A DNA stretch of 64,000 nt from Ignavibacteria bacterium (GTDB taxonomy: Bacteria > Bacteroidota > Ignavibacteria > Tepidaquicellales > Tepidaquicellaceae). The notes under the pieces are model-generated. The model was not told where the DNA came from. It was given only the letters and a program-made list of their open reading frames with translations, and made no database searches. The position numbers were made by a program, and so were the translations under genes. Location: NCBI GenBank assembly GCA_016719565.1, contig JADJYU010000012.1, forward strand, positions 1 through 64,000. Reading direction: 5' to 3'. Below, piece after piece: positions 41,693-52,104 of this stretch (position 1 is its first letter; every line of letters begins with the position of its first letter).

Positions 41693-42940
41693 TCAGTCCT
41701 CGAATTTTTTAAATAAAATTGCGGTGTTATGGCCTCCGAATCCGGAATTCTCAGAGAGTACGGTTTTAACATCTTTTTTTAATGCAGTATTCACCACATA
41801 ATTAAGATCACATTCCGGATCTTTCTCTTCGTAATTTATGGTTGGGGGTATGATGCCGTCGCGTATAGTCAAAACGGATGCGATCCCTTCGATAGCTCCT
41901 GCAGCGCCGAGTAAATGTCCTATCATGGATTTAATGGAATGAACCGGAATATCCATAGCTCTGTCCTTAAATACATTTTTAATAGCTAGTGTTTCGTTTT
42001 TATCATTATAATAGGTGGAAGTACCGTGAGCGTTTATAACATCAACGTCATTAATTGTAAGATTTGAATTTTTAATTGCGATTGAAATTGCTCTCCCGAC
42101 ACCTTCGCCCTGCGGAGCAGGTTCAGTAATATGATAAGCGTCCGCGGTAAGTCCGAATCCGGTAATCTCAGCATATATTTTTGCACCTCTTGATTTAGCA
42201 TGTTCCAGCTCTTCGAGTATGAGAGTAGCGCCGCCTTCTCCCATTACAAAACCGTCCCTGTTTTTTTCAAAAGGTCTTGAAGCTTTCTGTGGCGCGTCAT
42301 TCCTGGTTGATAATGCTTTCATGGAATTAAAACCTCCTACACCCATAGGACAGATCACAGCTTCAGCTCCGCCTGTGATCATAATATCTGCGTCGCCTCT
42401 TTCAATGAGCATTACAGAGTCAGCAATGGAATGCGCGGAAGTAGTGCAAGCGGAGATCGTTGCGTAATTAGGACCCTTAAATCCATATTTCATTGAGATC
42501 CTTCCTGCGGCAATATCAGCGATAAGCATTGGAATAAAAAACGGACTTATTCTGTCCGGATTACCGTCCCTTTTGTATAAATTTATCTGCTGATTATGAT
42601 ATGTCCACATACCGCCAATTCCTGAACCATAAACAACTCCGGCTCTCTCCTGATCTACTTTTTCAATATTCAGGTCTGAGTCTTTCATTGCTTCCTCTGT
42701 GGCAGCAAGAGCGTACTGTGTAAAAGGGTCAACGCGCTGGGAAAGTTTTCTGTCCATATAATTGGTAGGGTCGAAACCTTTAAGTTCTGCTGCAAACTTT
42801 GTGTCGAATTCAGTGGTGTCAAAATATGTTATATTGCCAACACCGCTTTTTCCTTCAATCAAAGCAGTCCAGAACTCATTTATATTTAATCCGACAGGAC
42901 TAACAACGCCGATACCTGTTACAACTACTCTTCTCTTCAT
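41693..42940 (-). CDS. fabF: Beta-ketoacyl-ACP synthase II
   Basis: A 415-residue condensing enzyme that elongates fatty acyl-ACP. The active-site Cys is in ISACTTSAHSIADS (about residue 165), and the two catalytic histidines lie in NAHGTSTYYNDKNE and SMIGHLLGAAGAIEG. The N-terminus RRVVVTGIGVVSPVGL and the C-terminal NSGFGGHNTAILF are standard. It is 30 bp downstream of acpP and 28 bp upstream of rnc. Confidence 0.97.
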   Translation of the reverse strand: MKRRVVVTGIGVVSPVGLNINEFWTALIEGKSGVGNITYFDTTEFDTKFAAELKGFDPTNYMDRKLSQRVDPFTQYALAATEEAMKDSDLNIEKVDQERAGVVYGSGIGGMWTYHNQQINLYKRDGNPDRISPFFIPMLIADIAAGRISMKYGFKGPNYATISACTTSAHSIADSVMLIERGDADIMITGGAEAVICPMGVGGFNSMKALSTRNDAPQKASRPFEKNRDGFVMGEGGATLILEELEHAKSRGAKIYAEITGFGLTADAYHITEPAPQGEGVGRAISIAIKNSNLTINDVDVINAHGTSTYYNDKNETLAIKNVFKDRAMDIPVHSIKSMIGHLLGAAGAIEGIASVLTIRDGIIPPTINYEEKDPECDLNYVVNTALKKDVKTVLSENSGFGGHNTAILFKKFED

Positions 42941-42969
42941 GATTATAATTTAAAAGATCTCAGGAAAAA

Positions 42970-43218
42970 TTATTTTGTAGAAATTTTTTCTGAAATATAA
43001 CTGACTGCGTCACCGACCTTTTGAATTTTTTCGGCATCTTCGTCAGGAATTTTAATATCGAATTCTTCTTCAAATTTCATGACAAGCTCAACAGTATCGA
43101 GTGAATCTGCTCCCAGGTCATTTATAAATGAAGCTTCATTTGTAACTTTGGATTCTTCAACTCCGAGTTTATCTACTACTGCGCTTTTTACTTTTGCTTC
43201 GATTTCAGCATTTGTCAT
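42970..43218 (-). CDS. acpP: Acyl carrier protein
   Basis: An 82-residue acidic four-helix carrier. The phosphopantetheine attachment Ser sits in the conserved [18 protein letters not shown]. It opens the fatty-acid operon with fabF and rnc behind it. A short AGGAG-like site (AGGAGATC on the minus strand) precedes the ATG. Confidence 0.97.
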   Translation of the reverse strand: MTNAEIEAKVKSAVVDKLGVEESKVTNEASFINDLGADSLDTVELVMKFEEEFDIKIPDEDAEKIQKVGDAVSYISEKISTK

Positions 43219-43325
43219 TTCTTAGATCTCCTTAAAATTATTTAATGTTTTTAAATTTAATCGAACAATATATGAAAATCAAAAAGTCTTTAAAAGTTAT
43301 TTAAAATTATTATTCTAAATTAGAA

Positions 43326-44399
43326 TTATTTTAATTTCAGACTGTCGGATTTTATTTCAATAAAGTTTCTCAGAGAATCAAGTTTGATCTGAAATTCTCT
43401 AAGCTTCAGTTCTCTCTCATTCAGCTCGCTTTCCTTAAACAGAATCCTTTCTTCTCTTGTTACATAATCTTTTTCTTCCTGAGATTTATCCCAGTATCCG
43501 AGATCTTCGAAATATCCTTTAAAAAGAAAATTATGCTTTAATGCTTCCATATTCTGATAAAAACTGAATGAACCCATTTCAAGATTTGCAGTTGTTGCGT
43601 TTGTATTCTTCAGCACGCCTTTTATATTGTTGGCAAAAACTGTATCGGTAAGCAAAGTACCGATCAGACTCTCGCTGGAATTTATTTTAGCAGTAATATC
43701 CTCAATATTTTTTGAAATGAGCTCAATGCTTCCGCCCAGACTTTTTAGATCGTCAGAAACAAAGTTGATTGTATTTGACGCCTGTAACAAAATGTTATTT
43801 ATCTGCGCAGTTGATGTAACAAAACTTTCCATCAGTGAATCTATATTGTCGTAAATACTGGTATTGTTCACAAACTGTCCAAGCGTACCTTCCCCGTTAT
43901 TTATTTTGATCATGATATCAGAAAGCTCTTTTGAAATTACCTGAGCCTGCAGCGTAGATTCATTCAGATTATTAAAAATATCCTTAACGGTAACCGGCTT
44001 AATGGATTGAATAGAATCCCCGTCAATAACCATCTGAGAATATTCATTTCCTGCGGTTATGGAAATAATTTTATTACCGACAAGACCGTCAGAATTTATT
44101 TCTGCTTTGGAATCCTTTTTAATAAATTTCTGAACATCCATGTTTATATTCATGTTTACGCGGATTTTATCAATAGTAATTATTTCGATTGACTCAACAG
44201 AACCGACATTAATTCCTGCATACTGAACTGAGTTACCCTGTGTAAGACCGTTCACATCGGAAAAAATTGAATACACGTTAATAGTTTTTGTAAAGAGATT
44301 TTCTTTGCCGCCAACATAAAATAAAGCCAGGACAAACAATGCAAGACCGGTAATTATGAATATCCCAAGCTTAATATATTTTGATTTGTCAATACTCAT
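43326..44399 (-). CDS. mlaD: MlaD/MCE-domain lipid-transport protein
   Basis: A 357-residue protein with one N-terminal helix (KLGIFIITGLALFVLALFYVGG) and an MCE domain around residues 35-115 (VYSIFSDVNGLTQGNSVQYAGINVGSVESIEI), then long helices (about 140-290) likely forming the coiled needle of MCE hexamers, and a charged coiled-coil tail (VTREERILFKESELNERELKL). It is the substrate-binding part of an Mla-type ABC system moving phospholipids between the membranes. MlaF and MlaE lie immediately upstream on the same strand. Confidence 0.92.
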   Translation of the reverse strand: MSIDKSKYIKLGIFIITGLALFVLALFYVGGKENLFTKTINVYSIFSDVNGLTQGNSVQYAGINVGSVESIEIITIDKIRVNMNINMDVQKFIKKDSKAEINSDGLVGNKIISITAGNEYSQMVIDGDSIQSIKPVTVKDIFNNLNESTLQAQVISKELSDIMIKINNGEGTLGQFVNNTSIYDNIDSLMESFVTSTAQINNILLQASNTINFVSDDLKSLGGSIELISKNIEDITAKINSSESLIGTLLTDTVFANNIKGVLKNTNATTANLEMGSFSFYQNMEALKHNFLFKGYFEDLGYWDKSQEEKDYVTREERILFKESELNERELKLREFQIKLDSLRNFIEIKSDSLKLK

Positions 44400-44514
44400 A
44401 ACATAAAAATTAAATTAATAAATATTTTTTTAAAAGAATTATTGATTTCGGAAAGATCCGAAAAGTTAAGAATTAATTATAAGATTGTTAATTCATTTTA
44501 ATAAAAGTGTATCA

Positions 44515-45273
44515 TTATGAAAATTCAAAAAAGCCTCTGACAAATTCGTCATCCGAATTTTTCAGTTCTTCATAACTACCTTCTGCAGCTATAGTCCCGT
44601 CTTTTAAAACAAGTATTCGGTTTGCCACCAGTTTTGCGCAGGGGATATCATGGGTCACTATAAGAGAAGTTACATTTAGTTTTTCCTGCATTTCAAGTAT
44701 AAGATGACTTATCTCGTTAGATGTAACCGGGTCAAGTCCTGTGGTCGGTTCATCATAAAGTATTATTTCCGGATCAAGCATTAAAGTTCTTGCAAGACTA
44801 ATTCTTTTCTTCATTCCGCCCGACAGCTCCGAAGGCATTTTATCAATTGCATCCGCCAGACTTACATTTTCCAGAACTTCATTTACTTTTTCGCTCAGAT
44901 CTTCATTTTTAAAATCAGGCTGTCTTCTCACCGGAAATTCAAGATTTTGTCTGACAGTCATTGAATCATATAAAGCGCCGCTCTGGAAGAGAAATCCAAT
45001 TCTTCTTCTAATAAGATTTTTTTCTGCTTCCGGTAAATTTATGAACTCAGTATCAAAAACTTCAATTGTACCCGAAGTAGGTAAAAGCAGTCCGATTATA
45101 CACTGAAGTATAACAGATTTTCCTGTTCCGGATTTTCCAAGCAATACGACAGTTTCTCCTTTTTTTATCTCTACATTAATGTCCTTTAAAACAGTCAGGC
45201 TGCCGAATGATTTTTTAAGGTCAGTTATCTTTAATATTATTTCTCCGGTTTTTTCAGGTTTTTCTTCTGACAT
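44515..45273 (-). CDS. mlaF: MlaF-type ABC transporter ATPase
   Basis: A 252-residue ATPase of the lipid-transport system. Walker A is LGKSGTGKSVILQ (about residues 47-59), the signature is ELSGGMKKRISLARTL, Walker B is IILYDEPTTGLDPVTS, and the H-loop is IVTHD. The GMKKR variant of the signature and the TGKS Walker A are typical of the MlaF/Ttg2A branch. It lies between mlaE and mlaD. Confidence 0.94.
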   Translation of the reverse strand: MSEEKPEKTGEIILKITDLKKSFGSLTVLKDINVEIKKGETVVLLGKSGTGKSVILQCIIGLLLPTSGTIEVFDTEFINLPEAEKNLIRRRIGFLFQSGALYDSMTVRQNLEFPVRRQPDFKNEDLSEKVNEVLENVSLADAIDKMPSELSGGMKKRISLARTLMLDPEIILYDEPTTGLDPVTSNEISHLILEMQEKLNVTSLIVTHDIPCAKLVANRILVLKDGTIAAEGSYEELKNSDDEFVRGFFEFS

Positions 45274-45361
45274 TATTATTTAAGTATTACAATTTATAGA
45301 GCTTAGTATATCTAATGATATGATATTCATTCTTACTGTTAAATATTTTTATTATCAGATT

Positions 45362-46172
45362 TCATATTTTAAAAAATATTGATGTCATCTGAACCATGAC
45401 CATATCAATCAAAATTACCATTAAAGAGGAAATAACAACCGCAGTATTAGCGGCAACACCAACGCTTTCCGTTCCCCGGTCTGCATTATATCCTTCATAA
45501 CAGCCTACTACACCGATGCTGAATCCGAAAGAAACGTTTTAATGGTAGCGGGAAGTATATCGCGCATGTCAATATTTGTGAATGAAGTCATTAAAAAGAT
45601 TTCAGGCTCATTGACTGTGTTATATTAAATGCTACGAATCCGCCGAGTAAAGCGATCATATCTGCAAGTATGACTAGTAGTGGCAGCATCAGTGTTGCTG
45701 CTGTTACTCTCGTAACTACAAGAAATTTAAACGGATTACAGCCGGATACTTCCATAGCATCGATCTGTTCAGTCACTTTCATGGATCCGAGCTCAGCTCC
45801 GATTCCTGATCCGATCTTACCCGCAAAAATAAGAGCTGTGATCACCGGACCAATTTCAAGTATAACAGCAAGAGCAACCATCGACGGAACAAGCGAAGCT
45901 GCGCCGAATTTCTGAAGAGTGGGAATGGATTGCAGCGTAAGCGTAAGACCAATGATGAATCCTGTTACAGCAATAAGCGAGAAAGATTTATAACCGATCT
46001 GATAAAACTGTTTAACAGTCTCGGAAAATTCATAAGGAGGTTTTATTAATTCCTTAATGCTTTTAAAAGCAAAAAGAAACAGACCTGTTATTTTAATTAA
46101 AGTATCTTTCAAAGATTCCGGCAGAGCGATCTTAAAAGATTTTTTCGGCTTATCTGTAGTTAGTGTATCCAT
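45362..46172 (-). pseudogene. mlaE: MlaE-type lipid ABC permease, frame broken twice
   Basis: The permease of the Mla system, about 270 residues after repair. The intact first 193 residues contain MlaE hallmarks: FYQIGYKSFSLIAVTGFIIGLTLTLQ and the EIGPVITALIFAGKIGSGIGAELGSMKVTEQIDAMEVSG cytoplasmic loop that binds MlaF. After LKSF the frame is lost in the A5 run (plus strand) at 45593-45597, and again in AAA at 45528-45530. Adding one base at each restores SFTNIDMRDILPATIKTF, GFSIGVVGCYEGYNAD and GVAANTAVVISSLMVI to a TGA at 45362-45364. Everything needed is kept, so the gene is probably functional in the organism. Confidence 0.87.
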
Positions 46173-46223
46173 AGAATTTGGTTTTGTTGAAATGCTGTAC
46201 CCGCAGGGTCCCGCAGTGTTTCA

Positions 46224-46973
46224 TTAGTCGTCTCTTCTGATTTTCATATCTATAAACGGATTCGCAAATCCAAGCACTATACCTGCCGATATATCTGAAA
46301 TTGCAGAACCGTTTTTAACATAAGTATAACGGATCTTTATATTCGGATAAAATAATAGCTTATGATTTCTAATAGAATATCCGAATGATAATTCCGGAAA
46401 ATATCCGTGATTGGAAAAATTTGTAAAATATCCCGCGCCGACTGACAGTACAGGCGTCCCCTGTAAAAAATTAGAAGGACGTATTCCGCTCTTTAAAAGA
46501 AAATCATATTTGTATGCTAATCTAAAGTTGCTGCTGAGATCCTGTCTGAATAAATAACTGTACTCCCCGGAAAATCTGTGCTGACCGAAATCTCCGAATC
46601 CTAAAGATACTTCTTTAGTGATCCCTCCGCTGATCTTGTCGTTTTCAAAAAGAACTATGGGATTAAGAAGATATAAAAACGAAATAACTCCGATCGCAAT
46701 TGGCAATGTGGATGCCGAATTTTCAGTTATGTCCGACTGTTCAGTTTTTCTCCCGTTCAGATTATAATAAAAATTTAAATAATTTTTGCCGGTATATTTT
46801 TTTGCCAGGTAATCATATTCAAAATTATTTTTTACCCCTTTGAATTCATTCTCACTAACTCTTTTATTAAAACTTAATTCAGAATTATATAAATTCTGAG
46901 AAAAGGTTTCTTCTGTATTCAGCACCTGTGTCAGAAATAATATTATTAATAATATGAATGTTTTCCGGATCAA
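46224..46973 (-). CDS. Secreted or outer-membrane protein, unknown
   Basis: A 249-residue protein with a signal peptide (MIRKTFILLIILFLTQVLN). After a polar segment to residue ~85 and one hydrophobic stretch (LPIAIGVISFLYLLNPIVLF), the rest alternates in a beta-strand pattern (GFGDFGQHRFSGEYSYLF, RLAYKYDFLLKSG, LSVGAGYFTNF, FPELSFGYSI, NIKIRYTYV), consistent with a small outer-membrane barrel. I know no family name. It precedes mlaE by 51 bp on the same strand, so a link to lipid transport to the outer membrane is possible. Confidence 0.65.
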   Translation of the reverse strand: MIRKTFILLIILFLTQVLNTEETFSQNLYNSELSFNKRVSENEFKGVKNNFEYDYLAKKYTGKNYLNFYYNLNGRKTEQSDITENSASTLPIAIGVISFLYLLNPIVLFENDKISGGITKEVSLGFGDFGQHRFSGEYSYLFRQDLSSNFRLAYKYDFLLKSGIRPSNFLQGTPVLSVGAGYFTNFSNHGYFPELSFGYSIRNHKLLFYPNIKIRYTYVKNGSAISDISAGIVLGFANPFIDMKIRRDD

Positions 46974-47063
46974 TATGATTTATACTAAGTTGATTAAATT
47001 AATTATTTCAATAAAGAAAATTTCGTTACCTTTGTTTTATCTTAGAAAAAATATCTTATACTT

Positions 47064-49331
47064 TTATTCTGATAATATTTTATCGATTGAACCAAAATAA
47101 GCTCCGGTTAATTCATCAGTCTCAAGTTCGATGTCACTGTTTATCCTGAATTTTTTTCCGGTAACTATACCTAATCTTTTACAGCGCTGACTATTTTTTA
47201 GCACAATTCCTGTAATTAAATCAGCATTGGTTTCATTTGCAGAAACGATAAAACTGCTTTGCGTCTCAGAGAATAATTCAAAATCCTTTCTTCCTTTATA
47301 TTCTATTTGAACCTCACAACCTGCAGGATTTTGCCTGTTCATTATACAACATTCAGCCAGCGCAACTGCAAGTCCGCCGTCTGAAATATCGTGAGCGGAA
47401 TTTATAAGTCTTTGACTGATCAGTTCAAGTATTAACTCCTGAACTTTCTTCTCTTCATTTATATCGATATCCGGCGCATCACCTTCAGGTTCCACATTAT
47501 TTAATCTGAAATATTCACTGCTTCCGATACTTATTTCATTTCCTTCTCTTATATAATTTCCGCTGATAAGAAAAATTACATCTCCTTCATTTTTAAAATG
47601 ACTCGTCATAATGTTTTCTGTGTTTTCAATTAATCCGAGCATGCCGATCACAGGAGTAGGGTAGACGGCGTGATCTTTTGACTGATTATAAAAGCTTACA
47701 TTACCGCCGGTCACCGGCGTGTTCAAAACTTTACACGCATCCCCGATCCCTTTCAATGCTTCTGAAAACTGATAATAAACTTCGGGATTGTAAGGATTTC
47801 CGAAGTTAAGGCAGTTTGTAATTGCTATAGGCTTGGCGCCTGTACAGACAACATTTCTTGCCGATTCACAAACAGCTGTTATTCCGCCTTTATAAGGATT
47901 CAGATATACGTATCTTCCGTTACAATCCGTTTTCACTGAAAGCGCTTTGTCAGTTCCTTTTATTCTGATCACAGATGCATCCCCTCCGGGCAGAACAACT
48001 GAATTCGTTCTCACCTGCGTGTCATACTGTTCATACACCCAGCTCTTGTTTGTAATATTCGGCGATGAAAGCAGTCTGATCAGAATGTTATTAAGATCTT
48101 CCGGTACCGTAATTTCGTCAGCTTTAAATTCTCTCTTCTTATTTAAATATAAAGGAAATGATCTCTCTCTTTCATAAACGGGAGCTCCTCCTCCGAGGAC
48201 TAATTCATATGCAGGGACATCAGCTTCCAGTTTTCCTTTATAAAAAATTTTGATCCTGTCATCTTTAATTACTTCCCCGATCCTTGCAATATTCAGGTCC
48301 CATTTTTCAAATATTTCTTCAGCAATTTTTTCTTTTCCTTTTTCAATTACGACGAGCATTCTTTCCTGTGATTCCGAAAGCATGATCTCATATGATGACA
48401 TCCCTTTATCTCTGAGCGGCACTTTATCAAGATCGATCTTCATCCCGCATTTTCCCTTTGCGCTCATCTCGCTTGTCGAGCATGTAATGCCTGCAGCTCC
48501 CATATCCTGAATACCGACTACAGCTCCGGAATTTATCAGCTCAAGAGTTGCTTCAAGTAACAGTTTCTCCGTAAATGGATCTCCGACCTGTACGTTCGGT
48601 CTTTTTGATTCCGAGTCTTCTGATATTTCCTCCGAAGCGAATGTCGCTCCGTGAATACCGTCTTTCCCTGTGGATGAACCTACTATGAAAACCGGATTCC
48701 CTACGCCGCCGGCTTCCGCCGTAGCGGTAGTATTATGCTTTACAATTCCAACTGCCATTGCATTGATAAGTGGATTATCGTTGTAGCAATTCTCGAAATA
48801 TACTTCTCCGCTTACGGTCGGTACTCCGAAACAATTTCCGTAATCACCGATGCCTTTAACTACATTTTTAAAAAGGAATTTATTTCGTGAAGTCTGTTCC
48901 TTGGAATTTTCATCCTCATTACTGATCATTCCGAATCTTAATGAATTCAAAGCTGCGACCGGTCTTGCGCCCATTGTAAAAATATCACGAAGTATACCTC
49001 CGACACCTGTAGCAGCGCCCTGATAGGGCTCTACTGCAGAAGGATGATTATGCGATTCTATTTTAAATGCAACAGCGAGCCCGTCTCCTATATCGACAAG
49101 ACCGGCATTCTCTTCACCGGCGCCGACCAGAAGTCTTTCTCCGCTCCTTGGAAGTTTCTTGATCTCAAGGATCGAATTTTTATACGAACAATGTTCGCTC
49201 CACATTACTGAAAATATACCGAGCTCTGTATAAGTAGGCGTCCTGCCGAGGATTTTAATTATTCTTTCATATTCTTCTTCAAGCAGCCCTAACTTTTTCG
49301 ACAGAGCGGAATTTATTACAGGATCAGACAT
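47064..49331 (-). CDS. purL: Phosphoribosylformylglycinamidine synthase subunit PurL
   Basis: A 755-residue PurL that makes FGAM from FGAR with ATP and ammonia in purine synthesis. The small size is that of the three-part enzyme, needing separate PurS and PurQ (not in this window). Conserved parts are [11 protein letters not shown] near the N-terminus, [24 protein letters not shown] (ATP/Mg site), [25 protein letters not shown] and the mirrored second-half motifs [22 protein letters not shown] and [12 protein letters not shown]. Single gene with short flanking gaps. Confidence 0.96.
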   Translation of the reverse strand: MSDPVINSALSKKLGLLEEEYERIIKILGRTPTYTELGIFSVMWSEHCSYKNSILEIKKLPRSGERLLVGAGEENAGLVDIGDGLAVAFKIESHNHPSAVEPYQGAATGVGGILRDIFTMGARPVAALNSLRFGMISNEDENSKEQTSRNKFLFKNVVKGIGDYGNCFGVPTVSGEVYFENCYNDNPLINAMAVGIVKHNTTATAEAGGVGNPVFIVGSSTGKDGIHGATFASEEISEDSESKRPNVQVGDPFTEKLLLEATLELINSGAVVGIQDMGAAGITCSTSEMSAKGKCGMKIDLDKVPLRDKGMSSYEIMLSESQERMLVVIEKGKEKIAEEIFEKWDLNIARIGEVIKDDRIKIFYKGKLEADVPAYELVLGGGAPVYERERSFPLYLNKKREFKADEITVPEDLNNILIRLLSSPNITNKSWVYEQYDTQVRTNSVVLPGGDASVIRIKGTDKALSVKTDCNGRYVYLNPYKGGITAVCESARNVVCTGAKPIAITNCLNFGNPYNPEVYYQFSEALKGIGDACKVLNTPVTGGNVSFYNQSKDHAVYPTPVIGMLGLIENTENIMTSHFKNEGDVIFLISGNYIREGNEISIGSSEYFRLNNVEPEGDAPDIDINEEKKVQELILELISQRLINSAHDISDGGLAVALAECCIMNRQNPAGCEVQIEYKGRKDFELFSETQSSFIVSANETNADLITGIVLKNSQRCKRLGIVTGKKFRINSDIELETDELTGAYFGSIDKILSE

Positions 49332-49430
49332 TTTGTATTAATGAATTTAGTTAAGTATAAACAAACGCTAGTCGTTTTAGTAGTCATTTAAACTAACATT
49401 TATAAAAATTACAATTCTATATTTTAAAAA

Positions 49431-50003
49431 TTACACGCCGGCAGGTGAGTCACAAAACTTTTTGTATTTCTTACATATCTCAATTAATGCTTTCGAAACT
49501 TCATCTACAGATTTTATGCGGCAACGTGTGTCAGAGAAATTGTAATCACCTCCCATGCACGGAAGTCCGAGAAAAAAATAATATTTTGTTTTGTGTTTAT
49601 ATACATCCGTCTCGTCCATATTAGCTATAGGGTCAGGACAGTCTTCATAAATATCATATTTGAAATCCTTAAGAGTATCCTGAAGAAAGATTCTTACTCT
49701 TGCTGACATGCATTTTTCTATTACAAAATCTTTTTCCGTAAAAGTCCCGGTTACATCAATCACAATTACAAGATCTTCCCTGCTTACTTCCTTCGCGACT
49801 TCACGCGCGCCTCTCATATCTATTTCCTCATCCGGAGTCAGCTCCATCCTTACATAATCAAAATCGATCTCTCCGCTGAAATACGCTTTCATAGCAGCGA
49901 ATACTCCGGAGTAATTGTCAAGTAAACCGACATATTCATCTCCTTCTATTCTTAGACTGACTCTTTTATAATTTGTATCTGCATGTGCTGAGATGAATAT
50001 CAT
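49431..50003 (-). CDS. Compact M20/M28-type metallopeptidase-like protein
   Basis: A 190-residue protein that looks like a minimal zinc peptidase/deacylase: ISAHADTN (H-x-D, residues 3-10), LLDNYSGVFAA (metal-bridging Asp about 28), ELTPDEEIDM (Glu-Glu pair about 58) and VIVIDVTGT (Asp about 90), in the order used by M20/M28/M42 enzymes. A final His ligand is not evident, though SDTRCRI near 160 sits where it would be. Normal family members are 300 or more residues, so lid and dimerisation parts are missing. Start overlaps the stop of the CysZ-like gene by 4 bases (ATGA). Substrate unknown. Confidence 0.65.
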   Translation of the reverse strand: MIFISAHADTNYKRVSLRIEGDEYVGLLDNYSGVFAAMKAYFSGEIDFDYVRMELTPDEEIDMRGAREVAKEVSREDLVIVIDVTGTFTEKDFVIEKCMSARVRIFLQDTLKDFKYDIYEDCPDPIANMDETDVYKHKTKYYFFLGLPCMGGDYNFSDTRCRIKSVDEVSKALIEICKKYKKFCDSPAGV

Positions 50004-50744
50004 TTTGTTAACTGGCTATAATTTTTTTTATAATAAAGTGAAGTTCCCGATACTACAAGCAGCGGATTTATTAAAACATTAACGACCGGAATAAAAGTAA
50101 GTATGAATGCCATAGCTCCGAATCCTGCTGATAAAGTCTTTTGAGATGAAATTACTCTTAGCTTGTTTCTGAATCCTGTCATTTTTCTTGTCATTGGATA
50201 ATCCATGTAGTCAAGAGCGTTGTAATAAAATGAAAACAAACTTCCGAATACAAATGATATTGTGTTGCCGATCATCGGAATAAAATTGATAAAAAATAAC
50301 GGCAGGATAATAATCAGATAAAACAAAATTTTCTTAGTCTCTTCTTTTATACTGAAAAAGTTCGCTGAAAAATGTAAGTCCGTCGTCAATATAAATTCCA
50401 AATTCCTCCTCTTCAATAAGTTTAGACATCTTCTCATTGAAAGGCGCTGATATTAGTCCGCCGAATATTACAAATGCAAAGTAACATAAAAGCAGCACAA
50501 GAAAAAAAGAGAAGAGCTTTAGCAAAAGTCCCAGTATCTCTACGATAATATTATTGCTTACTTTGCTTTCTATCACCCCGGATGAACTGCCGATCAGCCA
50601 GTTATATGCGAAAAAAAAAATTGTTCCGTAGATGATCATATTGATCGTCATCGGAACAATTGAATACAAAATTAATTTCGGATATTTAAAAAATAAATTT
50701 ACGCATTTAAACGGATAAAAAAATCCATGCATAAAATTATTCAT
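50000..50744 (-). pseudogene. EI24/CysZ-like membrane protein, one-base frameshift
   Basis: About 247 residues after repair. The first part (HGFFYPFKCVNLFFKYPKLILYSIVPMTINM) and the second (FINFIPMIGNTISFVFGSLFSFYYNALDYMDYPMTRKMTGF, then GFGAMAFILTFIPVVNVLINPLLVVSGTSLYY) match the four-helix EI24 domain family, which includes the sulfate permease CysZ. The two halves are in different frames; removing one base from the T5 run (plus-strand A5 at 50355-50359) joins them as ELFSIKEETKK. Transport of sulfate is a family-based guess, not shown. Next to metK and the small peptidase-like gene. Confidence 0.75.
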
Positions 50745-50783
50745 ATAAGTCTATCTCAATTTTTTACCTGTAGTTTTTAAAAA

Positions 50784-52037
50784 TTACTTAATGCCGAATT
50801 CTTTTTTTATCTTGTCAACGAAATCAAGTTTTTCCCATGTGAAAAGTTCGACTTCAAGTTTTTTCTCTAAACCGTCAGGAGTCCTGAACACCTTTTTTAC
50901 TTTTTCATTTTTTCTTCCCATATGTCCGTATGCAGCAGTCTCGCTGTAAATCGGATTTCTGAGCTTAAGTCTTTTCTCAATAAAATAAGGTCTCATATCA
51001 AACAGCTTCTCCACTACTTTTGCAATTTCGCTGTCTTTAAAATCTACTTTAGCTGTTCCGTAGGTGTTAATATTTATATTCATTGGTTTAGCGACTCCGA
51101 TAGCATAGGAAACCTGAACTAATACTTCATCGCAAACTCCTGCCGCAACTAAATTTTTAGCGATATGTCTTGTAGCGTAAGCTGCCGACCTGTCCACTTT
51201 AGAAGGATCTTTTCCGGAAAAAGCTCCTCCGCCGTGTGCGCCTTTGCCGCCGTAAGTATCGACGATGATCTTTCTTCCCGTAAGTCCGGTGTCGCCATGA
51301 GGTCCGCCGATTACAAATTTTCCTGTCGGATTAATGTGGTAAGTGATCTTTCCGTCGAGAAGTTTTGCATAGTCTTTATACTTTGCTTTTACTCTTGGTA
51401 TAAGAATGTTTTTCATATCTGCAGCGATCTTCTTCTGCATTTTTGTATCGGTATCGAATTCATCATGCTGTGTTGAAATCACTATCGTGTCAATTCTCTT
51501 TGGTTTGTTGTTATCATCATATTCAAGAGTAACCTGAGATTTTGAATCCGGTCTGAGATATTTTATTTGCTTACCCTCTCTCCTGAGTTCGGCAAGTTCA
51601 TAAAGCAGCTTATGCGAAAGATCAAGAGCCAGCGGCATATAATCAGTAGTTTCGTTTGTTGCGTAACCAAACATCATTCCCTGATCGCCTGCTCCCTGAT
51701 TCTCTTTTATTTTTTTATCAACGCCTCTGTTAATATCCCCGGACTGCTCGTGAATTCCCGAAAATACTCCGCACGAATGCGATTCAAACATGTATTCGCT
51801 TTTTATGTATCCGATCTTCTTAATAACCTGTCTTGCAATAGTCTGAACATCAAGGTAAGTCTTTGATTTTACTTCACCTGCCAGTACAACCTGACCAGTC
51901 GTTACAAGGGTTTCACATGCAACTTTTGATTCCGGGTCAAACGCTAAAAAGTTATCGATCAATGCATCTGAGATCTGATCCGCTACTTTATCCGGATGTC
52001 CTTCTGAAACTGATTCAGAAGTAAATAGATATGACAT
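50784..52037 (-). CDS. metK: S-adenosylmethionine synthetase
   Basis: A 417-residue enzyme making SAM from methionine and ATP. The ATP-binding motifs are [16 protein letters not shown] (residues 9-24) and [11 protein letters not shown]; the P-loop-like [19 protein letters not shown] is near 265-283. The length is longer than E. coli MetK (384), with small insertions such as [17 protein letters not shown]. The AAGGAG ribosome site is 8 bases before ATG 52037. I see no SAM riboswitch in its short leader. Confidence 0.97.
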   Translation of the reverse strand: MSYLFTSESVSEGHPDKVADQISDALIDNFLAFDPESKVACETLVTTGQVVLAGEVKSKTYLDVQTIARQVIKKIGYIKSEYMFESHSCGVFSGIHEQSGDINRGVDKKIKENQGAGDQGMMFGYATNETTDYMPLALDLSHKLLYELAELRREGKQIKYLRPDSKSQVTLEYDDNNKPKRIDTIVISTQHDEFDTDTKMQKKIAADMKNILIPRVKAKYKDYAKLLDGKITYHINPTGKFVIGGPHGDTGLTGRKIIVDTYGGKGAHGGGAFSGKDPSKVDRSAAYATRHIAKNLVAAGVCDEVLVQVSYAIGVAKPMNININTYGTAKVDFKDSEIAKVVEKLFDMRPYFIEKRLKLRNPIYSETAAYGHMGRKNEKVKKVFRTPDGLEKKLEVELFTWEKLDFVDKIKKEFGIK

Positions 52038-52104
52038 TAAATATTTCTCCTTTTATATATTAGTTTATTAATTATTATTAAAGTTTTTCTCAATTTATTT
52101 TATT

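Noticed and set aside
52038..52104. SAM riboswitch before metK
   Set aside because: The gap to the upstream gene is 67 bp and shows only a ribosome site, no aptamer-like helices.
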